NCBI RefSeq assembly: GCF_012911895.1
Contig: NZ_JAAXCV010000020.1
Location: forward strand, 102,331-166,330
Length of the DNA stretch: 64,000 bases
DNA from: Bacillus sp. RO3
GTDB lineage: Bacteria > Bacillota > Bacilli > Bacillales > Bacillaceae_B
Reading direction: 5' to 3'
Under the pieces are notes generated by a model, which was given only the letters and a program-made list of their open reading frames with translations, searched no databases and was not told where the DNA came from. The translations under genes were made by a program, and so were the position numbers. Below, one piece after another: positions 59,080 through 64,000 of the stretch. Position 1 is the first letter of the stretch; each line of letters begins with the position of its first letter.

Positions 59080-59904
59080 CTAGATCATGCCGGTATTTTT
59101 GCTCTTTTTACCAAGAAAAGAATACACAAGATACCCCAGAACATTAAAGAAAGCAAATACAACGATCCATCCAAGCGTTAACCGTCTGTGATGATACGCG
59201 TTAATCGTGGCCCAAATGGTAAACAGGGTCACATACATGGCCATCCCTGAAAACAAGATGATCGACAGGAGATCCCCAATATGCCTTGTTTCCATATCCA
59301 CATACCACTTCTCGTCCCCATTTCCGTACGGGAAGAAATCCGCCTGGAGCCATGCAGGATTCCACACTGTCTGTTCATAGCGGTAATCGGGCTTCGCATC
59401 TCTTACATAATCAAATACCATATTGCCATTCTCTACACTGCTCACATCATAGATTTCAACCTTGGAGATTTGATCCGTACTCTTGATCAAAGAATTGATT
59501 TCTGATTTCATGTCTTCTGTGATCTGAGTTGATTCTCCTAACACACCAAAAATGTTTGTAGCGACAATCGAATTTTCATCGGCGTTCTTCTCTTCAATGG
59601 AATAGACAAACGTAAAGGCAGAAGCCGTTATCAGCAGGATGCCGATGGCAAGATAGAGAACCCACTTGGCGAAGGTTTTCTGTGCCTGAAACAACTGACC
59701 TACAATCGAGCGGATTTCCTGCTCTCCCCCGAATCGCTCGATAGCCGTAGCAATCGCTTCCTGTTCAGTCAGCCCTTCCGCTTTCAGTTCGTGAACGGCC
59801 TCCATCAGGTGACTTTTCATTTCTGCTTTCAATTCCTGAATCTCTTTCCGATTGCCTCCGATATTCTGATACACCGCATCCACATAGGCATCAATTTGTC
59901 TCAC
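59080..59904 (-). CDS. HAAS/DUF1700-type membrane protein paired with PadR (module 1)
   Basis: 274 residues. N-terminal helical HAAS-type domain (about 1-75: DAYVDAVYQNIGGNRKEIQE, KSHLMEAVHELKAEGLTEQE, FGGEQEIRSIVGQLF), a helix at about 85-105, an extracellular domain, and two or three C-terminal helices with a lysine-rich end. Such proteins are encoded right after a PadR regulator and are thought to be membrane sensors or regulators. GTG 59904 with GGGGGAG. Confidence 0.78.
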   Translation of the reverse strand: MRQIDAYVDAVYQNIGGNRKEIQELKAEMKSHLMEAVHELKAEGLTEQEAIATAIERFGGEQEIRSIVGQLFQAQKTFAKWVLYLAIGILLITASAFTFVYSIEEKNADENSIVATNIFGVLGESTQITEDMKSEINSLIKSTDQISKVEIYDVSSVENGNMVFDYVRDAKPDYRYEQTVWNPAWLQADFFPYGNGDEKWYVDMETRHIGDLLSIILFSGMAMYVTLFTIWATINAYHHRRLTLGWIVVFAFFNVLGYLVYSFLGKKSKNTGMI

Positions 59905-60241
59905 GATTCTCTCCCCCTTCAATGAACGTATCTATTATTTTCTTCACAAACTGCCATTCCCTGCGCTTTAGCTCCAGCCCCTCTTCTCCCAGTTCCGTAA
60001 GGGTATAATACTTCCTTCTTCCCCCCGGGCCTTGCTCATCCCCCCAGTATGATGAAATCCACTCATTCTTTTCCAGTCGCTTTAATGATAAATAAAGCGT
60101 CCCTTCCTTCAGCTCGAATTGCTGTTCACTTTTATCACGAACCGTTTTGGCCAACTCATATCCATACATATCCCTCTTGTGCAGCAACGACAGGATCAAT
60201 GTATCAATATGGCCTTTTAACACTTCTTTATTAATTTCCAA
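59891..60241 (-). CDS. PadR-family regulator (module 1)
   Basis: 116 residues: LILSLLHKRDMYGYELAKTV, GTLYLSLKRLEKNEWISSYW, wing GPGGRRKYYTLTELGEEGL. Translationally overlaps the HAAS gene. A perfect 10-bp-arm dyad lies at 60272-60298. Confidence 0.9.
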   Translation of the reverse strand: MEINKEVLKGHIDTLILSLLHKRDMYGYELAKTVRDKSEQQFELKEGTLYLSLKRLEKNEWISSYWGDEQGPGGRRKYYTLTELGEEGLELKRREWQFVKKIIDTFIEGGENRETN

Positions 60242-60271
60242 AATTTACACCCCCTTATTTAGTTATAATCG

Positions 60272-60298
60272 ATAATACCTTATAATGCAAGGTATTAT
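60272..60298 (-). promoter_or_regulatory. PadR operator, module 1
   Basis: ATAATACCTT-N7-AAGGTATTAT, 31 bases upstream of the PadR start. Confidence 0.7.
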
Positions 60299-60347
60299 AT
60301 AAATTAAAAACACTCTTTTTGATGAGAGTGTTTTTTCCCTTAGAACA

Positions 60348-60396
60348 GGGATGGTTTTCTTTCTACTTAGGTAGGGAGAGTGGGAACCGCCCCCGG
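60348..60396. repeat. Family B palindrome, degenerate
   Basis: GGATGGTTTTCTTTCTAC ... GGGAGAGTGGGAACCGCCCC between module 1 and the SMR operon. Confidence 0.6.
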
Positions 60397-60413
60397 TCTA
60401 TCAGTGTTCCACT

Positions 60414-60436
60414 TTGGGACAGGGAACCTGTCCCCC
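60414..60436. repeat. Family A palindrome
   Basis: GGGACAGG GAA CCTGTCCC. Confidence 0.7.
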
Positions 60437-60455
60437 TGGCTCATGAAATAAAAAG

Positions 60456-60505
60456 TTGCAGAAATATTTTTTTAGTTTTATAATCTAACTAATGGTAGTT
60501 AGATT
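60456..60505 (+). promoter_or_regulatory. SMR operon promoter with TetR operator
   Basis: TTGCAG (60456-60461), 17 bp, TATAAT (60479-60484), overlapped by the perfect dyad AATCTAACTA-ATGG-TAGTTAGATT (60482-60505). The TetR gene at the operon end is the obvious ligand. Confidence 0.8.
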
Positions 60506-60596
60506 TTTACTGTTACTGAATGTGCACAGTGTATTGGTACAAACTAAGAAGGATTGATTTTATTAAACAATGTGAACCTTGAAAGGGGTATTTTAT

Positions 60597-60938
60597 ATGG
60601 CGTGGGTGTATCTCATATTTGGAGGAATAATGGAGGTTGGCTGGGCTTTGGGCTTGAAGTACTCTGATGGTTTTACCAACATGACGGTGGTTATTCCAAC
60701 TGTCATTCTCATGATACTCAGCTTCTATGCGTTTTCTAAATCGCTGAAGCTTCTGCCTGTATCAACAGCTTATGCGGTATTTACGGGTCTCGGATCCTTT
60801 GGAACCGCCCTTGTGGGAATGATCTTCCTGGGAGACTCCGTTAATGTGTTAAAAATTGTATTGGTAGTGGGATTAATTAGCTGTATCATCGGTCTAAAAT
60901 TCGTATCCGGCCAGCCGGAAACAGAGGATGGTGTATAA
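60597..60938 (+). CDS. SMR family efflux subunit 1
   Basis: 113 residues, four helices, MAWVYLIFGGIMEVGWALGLKYSDGF with the essential Glu of helix 1 (E14) and AYAVFTGLGSFGTALVGMIF. Pairs with the next gene as a heterodimeric EbrAB/YkkCD-type exporter of quaternary cations or guanidinium. ATG 60597 with GAAAGGGG. Confidence 0.9.
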   Translation: MAWVYLIFGGIMEVGWALGLKYSDGFTNMTVVIPTVILMILSFYAFSKSLKLLPVSTAYAVFTGLGSFGTALVGMIFLGDSVNVLKIVLVVGLISCIIGLKFVSGQPETEDGV

Positions 60939-60939
60939 G

Positions 60940-61254
60940 ATGAGTTGGTTATTTCTGGTGACGGCAGGATTATTGGAAGTAGGCGGAGTCATTTTCTTGA
61001 AATTGTCCGAAGGCTTCTCAAAAATAAAGCCGACAATACTGTTTATTTTATTTATGGGCACAAGCTTCATCCTTCTCTCCTTGTCTTTAAGAGACATCCC
61101 CATCAGCGTCGGTTACGGCATTTGGACCGGTATTGGGGCAGCCGGAAGTGTTTTATTGGGAATGGTGTTGTTCAAAGAGCGGAAAGATGGTAGGAAGTTG
61201 GCTCTCGTTGGTGGTATCATTATATGTATTGTCGGACTTAAGCTCGTTTCGTAG
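60940..61254 (+). CDS. SMR family efflux subunit 2
   Basis: 104 residues, four helices, MSWLFLVTAGLLEVGGVIFLKLSEGF with Glu13, and GYGIWTGIGAAGSVLLGMVLF. Start two bases after the stop of subunit 1. Forms the antiparallel dimer with it. Confidence 0.9.
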   Translation: MSWLFLVTAGLLEVGGVIFLKLSEGFSKIKPTILFILFMGTSFILLSLSLRDIPISVGYGIWTGIGAAGSVLLGMVLFKERKDGRKLALVGGIIICIVGLKLVS

Positions 61255-61275
61255 CGGGAAAATGAGGTGAAGAAC

Positions 61276-61851
61276 GTGAGTAAGGGAGAAGAAACAAGAA
61301 AAAATATAGTCAAGCATGCCCTTTTCTTATTCTCAACAAAAGGATATGAAGAAACCTCTCTGAAAGATATCGCAATGAGAGTGAATATTAAAGCACCTTC
61401 CATTTATGCGTATTTCTCAAGCAAAGAAGAATTATTTGAAAATGTAACGAATGTGGTCATGGAAGAGTATCTGGTGTTTGTACGGAGCCAATCAAGTTTG
61501 TTAAAGAATCTTTCCGTGGAAGAACAGTTATTCACACTCATGAAAAAGCTGAACACCTACTTTTATGAACATGATCTGGGTCTCTTCATTAAAAGATACG
61601 GTATGGTTCCCCCTGAAAGATTTAAAGATTTTCTTATGGAACAATATAGTCAGATGGAAAAGGAAATTAGGCACCTGCTCTATGAAGTCATAGAGCCTTC
61701 TGATCACCTGATTGACAGAGAAATCTTGGCAACGGCCTTTCTCTGTATGTTGGACGGAATGATTTTCTATCTCGTGAATCTGTCTGAAGAAGAATATGAA
61801 CGAAGATTAAGAGAAAGTTGGGAAGTGTTTTGGCGGGGGATAACTAAATAG
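61276..61851 (+). CDS. TetR-family regulator of the SMR operon
   Basis: 191 residues: GEETRKNIVKHALFLFSTKGYEETSLKDIAMRVNIKAPSIYAYFSSKEEL is a standard TetR helix-turn-helix and the rest an all-helical ligand domain. GTG 61276 with GAGGTG. Third gene of the operon. Likely binds 60482-60505 and is released by the exported drug. Confidence 0.92.
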   Translation: MSKGEETRKNIVKHALFLFSTKGYEETSLKDIAMRVNIKAPSIYAYFSSKEELFENVTNVVMEEYLVFVRSQSSLLKNLSVEEQLFTLMKKLNTYFYEHDLGLFIKRYGMVPPERFKDFLMEQYSQMEKEIRHLLYEVIEPSDHLIDREILATAFLCMLDGMIFYLVNLSEEEYERRLRESWEVFWRGITK

Positions 61852-61860
61852 TAAGGCAAT

Positions 61861-61910
61861 GGGGACGGTTCTCATTCTACTTCTTTCAGTAGAGCGAGAA
61901 CCGTCCCCTG
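61861..61910. repeat. Family B palindrome
   Basis: GGGGACGGTTCTCATTCTAC and GTAGAGCGAGAACCGTCCCC; downstream of the TetR gene, so it may terminate the SMR operon. Confidence 0.82.
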
Positions 61911-61948
61911 TTTCATCTGTAAAATATCACCTTGCCTCACGATTGGTT

Positions 61949-62956
61949 TTAGGACAAGGTGCCTGTCCCCACTGTCCCACTCTTCTTCCATCCTTCATAA
62001 CTGTTGATTCCCCCAGCAACGAGCAAGCCAATGGAGGCTGTGAGGTAGAACCACTGGAATTGGAACGAGCCGTTGAACAGTTCCTGGATTCTTTCTGTGA
62101 AATCGGTGTTGAGGATCTCTATGTTCCGGAACATGATCATAAAGACGGCAACAGGGATGATCTGAAGCACTGTATTCACGAGAGCAAGCTTTCTGGTCCA
62201 GATACCCGCTTTCCATTTGCTGAGAAGCAGGAATAGTTCCAATCCAATGAGGAGGACCACCAGGGGCCAGTATCCAAAGAGCACATCCTCATGAAAGATG
62301 GGAGTGAAGGTTCTTCCGCTGCCCGTCCCTTCATATAACCCGATGATGCTGGACGCTTTAAAGTAGCAGGTTGACCAGATTACCGTCCAGATCAGGCCCC
62401 CGAAAATCTCCAGTTTGGAAATCCGCTTTTCCTTCGGGATATACGGGATATCCTTCAAGTCATCCGGCGTCCACTCTTTTCCATTGAGGGTGAGGGGAAG
62501 CTGACTGTGGGCAGGGACGGTCCTTTCGATGATGGCAAAAATGACGGTCAGCCAAAAGAAGACCTGCATTCCGATACTGATCACCTCTACTGCCCCATTG
62601 GCTGCAATGGAGAAGAACATCCCAATCGGACTTGTTTCACCTGAATAGCTCAAAATGGATGATACAGCCCCGACAATGAACGTGATGCTCGCAAGAATCG
62701 GGATGATGATCTTCAAGAGCGTCATATACAAATCATAATATCTTGGCCCGATCAGGTGCATCGGCCGGTCCTGGTAATTGGAAGCCAGCACGGCAGGATC
62801 CCCGAGTGACGCCAGCACCTCTCTCACATCACCTTCTGTGTAATCCTCCGGTAGCATATCTTCGATGGAGGAGGTCAATTCAAGGGCTATATCCTCCCGA
62901 TTCTTTTCCGGCAGCCGTCTCATCACTTCTTGAATATAGAGTTCAACAAGCTTCAT
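61949..62956 (-). CDS. HAAS-type membrane protein paired with PadR (module 2)
   Basis: 335 residues. N-terminal HAAS domain (about 1-65: YIQEVMRRLPEKNREDIALEL, EDMLPEDYTEGDVREVLASLGDPAVLA), then about six helices with a cytoplasmic loop EWTPDDLKDIPYIPKEKRISK. Starts at the end of its PadR gene (4-bp overlap). Probably a membrane sensor or an ABC-like regulator of the envelope. Function unknown. Confidence 0.75.
   Translation of the reverse strand: MKLVELYIQEVMRRLPEKNREDIALELTSSIEDMLPEDYTEGDVREVLASLGDPAVLASNYQDRPMHLIGPRYYDLYMTLLKIIIPILASITFIVGAVSSILSYSGETSPIGMFFSIAANGAVEVISIGMQVFFWLTVIFAIIERTVPAHSQLPLTLNGKEWTPDDLKDIPYIPKEKRISKLEIFGGLIWTVIWSTCYFKASSIIGLYEGTGSGRTFTPIFHEDVLFGYWPLVVLLIGLELFLLLSKWKAGIWTRKLALVNTVLQIIPVAVFMIMFRNIEILNTDFTERIQELFNGSFQFQWFYLTASIGLLVAGGINSYEGWKKSGTVGTGTLS
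61951..61979. repeat. Family A palindrome
   Basis: GGACAAGGTGCCTGTCCCC, like 40164-40191. It overlaps the end of the HAAS gene, so part of that protein's last residues (VGTGTLS) are encoded by the repeat. Confidence 0.6.
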
Positions 62957-63294
62957 CCTTCCTCATCCCCCTTTAATAAAATGGACAATTCGACAGACAT
63001 CTTTTCCCATTCGGCCTGCAGCTGCCTGAGAATATCCGCGCCGTACTCACTCAACACATAATATCTCCTCGGCCTGCTTTCCGACCGGTCCCAGCTGCTC
63101 GTGACCAATTCTTGCTTCTCTAAACGGCGCAGCAGTGGATACAGTGTACTCTGCTCCATGGAAATGCCGCTTTTCTCTAGTCGTTGGACCAGTGAATACC
63201 CATACTGAGGTGTCCGCAATTGACTCAATACCGCCAGGGTCAATGTCCCCCTCCTGAGCTCCGTCGTCAAGGACGTCAGCAGTGACTTATCCAT
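62953..63294 (-). CDS. PadR-family regulator (module 2)
   Basis: 113 residues. GTLTLAVLSQLRTPQYGYSLVQRL, STLYPLLRRLEKQELVTSSW, wing SRPRRYYVLSEYGADIL. Two tandem dyads lie in its upstream region (63317-63367). Confidence 0.9.
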   Translation of the reverse strand: MDKSLLTSLTTELRRGTLTLAVLSQLRTPQYGYSLVQRLEKSGISMEQSTLYPLLRRLEKQELVTSSWDRSESRPRRYYVLSEYGADILRQLQAEWEKMSVELSILLKGDEEG

Positions 63295-63316
63295 ATGTTC
63301 ACCTCTTTGATTGATC

Positions 63317-63367
63317 TATACTGTGTGTCGTACACTATATGGTTTATACTATGTATCATACACTATA
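63317..63367 (-). promoter_or_regulatory. Tandem PadR operators, module 2
   Basis: TATACTGTGTGT-CG-TACACTATA (63317-63339) and TATACTATGTAT-CA-TACACTATA (63345-63367), repeated at a 28-bp period. Confidence 0.65.
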
Positions 63368-63464
63368 ATGGTGCGTTGTAGAACGGTTTTTTGGAAAAAA
63401 GTGAGTGTGGGCGGTTTTTTAGCCTGCTTTTTCTTGGGGGAGTGGGAACTCCAAGGGAAAAAGA

Positions 63465-63585
63465 CGATAGATTGTCTATTTTCAGCTGGAGATGGATCCT
63501 GGATGGGTAGGGAGCAGCCTGTTGATGGGGGATTTCCTTAAATGAGGGTCCCTTCGAGTGGGGAATCAATCCGGATCGGGACACA
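63465..63585. repeat. Direct repeat unit, copy 1
   Basis: From AGATTGTCTATTTT...AGCTGGA to ATCAATCCGGATCGGGACAC; similar to 63757-63870. About 115 bp, roughly 80 percent identical. No open frame conserved between the copies that I can support. The rest of 63368-64000 has no supported gene. Confidence 0.7.
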
Positions 63586-63587
63586 TT

Positions 63588-63673
63588 CAATCCTGATTTT
63601 TTATTATCAATCCTGTAGAGAATTTATTAATCCTCATTCTCTTTTTTCAATCCTTATTTTAAATAATTGATCC
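63588..63673. repeat. 20-bp phased TCAATCCT repeats
   Basis: AATCCT motifs begin at 63589, 63609, 63629 and 63649, with a GATCCT variant at 63669, so exactly 20 bp apart; units share TCAATCCT and otherwise differ. Lies between the two copies of the 115-bp repeat. Confidence 0.65.
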
Positions 63674-63756
63674 TTGTTGCCGGACTTCCTTTGCAACACC
63701 TGGGGACGGACCTCATCCTACAGTTCAATCTTCACACCAGGAACCGGATCAAAACC

Positions 63757-63870
63757 TTAGATTGTCTATTTTAAGCTGGAAACGAATCCTGGATGGGTGG
63801 GGGAAGCCGATTGAAGGGAGGATTTTCTTGATGGAGATCCCTTCGGGTGGAGAATCAATCCGGATCGGGA
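63757..63870. repeat. Direct repeat unit, copy 2
   Basis: Matches 63465-63585 from AGATTGTCTATTTT to CGGATCGGGACACATTC. Beyond it, GTCCAA-N10-TTGGAC (63870-63891) is a short inverted repeat of uncertain nature. Confidence 0.65.
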
Positions 63871-64000
63871 CACATTCGGTCCAACCCCATAAGTTTGGAC
63901 ACGTTCTTCAAACTTCTCAAGTATGCTTAGTTTTTCATTTTACTACCGCGCTTTCGCTTGCTCACCTCCAATTCTTTAAACTGGTTCCCAGTTCAAAGAA

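Noticed and set aside
60440..60597. Guanidine (ykkC) riboswitch before the SMR pair
   Set aside because: Only a promoter and a TetR-type dyad fit in the short leader; the ykkC core was not recognisable.
63588..63673. Possible CRISPR array
   Set aside because: Repeats are only about 8 bp with 12-bp variable parts, too short, and no cas gene is near.
63870..64000. Insertion sequence end near the right edge
   Set aside because: A short GTCCAA...TTGGAC repeat and a GGAGGTG-preceded short minus-strand frame are suggestive, but no transposase domain can be seen in the window.

Overview
The window is a chromosomal segment from a low-to-moderate GC, endospore-former-type Firmicute, most likely a marine or salt-adapted member of the Bacillaceae. 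The signs are strong GGAGG-type ribosome binding sites, frequent GTG and TTG starts, many small membrane proteins and lipoproteins, BdbCD, YhgE/Pip-type, Spo0E-like and DUF4181 proteins, an OpuD-type betaine transporter, a Zur box, and dispersed GC-rich palindromes typical of Bacillus relatives. The species is an inference. I see no rRNA, intact tRNA, prophage or CRISPR. The region reads as accessory or hypervariable chromosome: short operons, many orphan genes and several decayed genes.

Layout. 1-9 kb: edge of an alpha/beta hydrolase, a histidyl-tRNA synthetase behind a His-rich leader peptide and an intrinsic terminator, an M1 peptidase, and several damaged genes (in-frame TAG and TGA codons, a frameshift, a truncated subtilisin). 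9-19 kb: ECF-like sigma factor divergent from a VOC protein, quinone oxidoreductase, CadA-type metal ATPase with an ArsR repressor and two tandem operators, BdbCD thiol oxidases, lysoplasmalogenase. 19-34 kb: YhgE/Pip-type membrane protein, lipoproteins, VOC proteins, a GNAT overlapping a double-kinase-fold protein, NUDIX, histidine phosphatase, OpuD. 35-40 kb: a xenorhodopsin-type microbial rhodopsin, a Zur-controlled zinc-binding lipoprotein, two peptide-transporter-type permeases, a deaminase. 40-48 kb: rhodanese/TusA persulfide pair with CstR-like operator, PadR plus two half-size permeases behind a 17-bp periodic operator array, PaiB and MocR regulators, and a compact merR-merF-merA mercury operon. 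48-64 kb: acetyltransferases, SDR, chemoreceptor, secreted HNH nuclease, DJ-1 protein, two PadR/HAAS-domain modules flanking a TetR-controlled pair of SMR efflux subunits, and a terminal stretch with a duplicated ~115-bp segment and a 20-bp phased repeat.

How the genes work together. Stress and environment dominate: heavy metals (cad, mer), zinc starvation (adcA), reactive sulfur (rhodanese/TusA), quaternary compounds (SMR), osmotic stress (OpuD), extracellular thiol oxidation (BdbCD) and light (rhodopsin). Most units carry a regulator with a recognisable dyad operator next to it. The two observations I rate highest are the apparent ribosome-mediated attenuator controlling hisS and the inward-pump-type rhodopsin with a sigma-B-like promoter.
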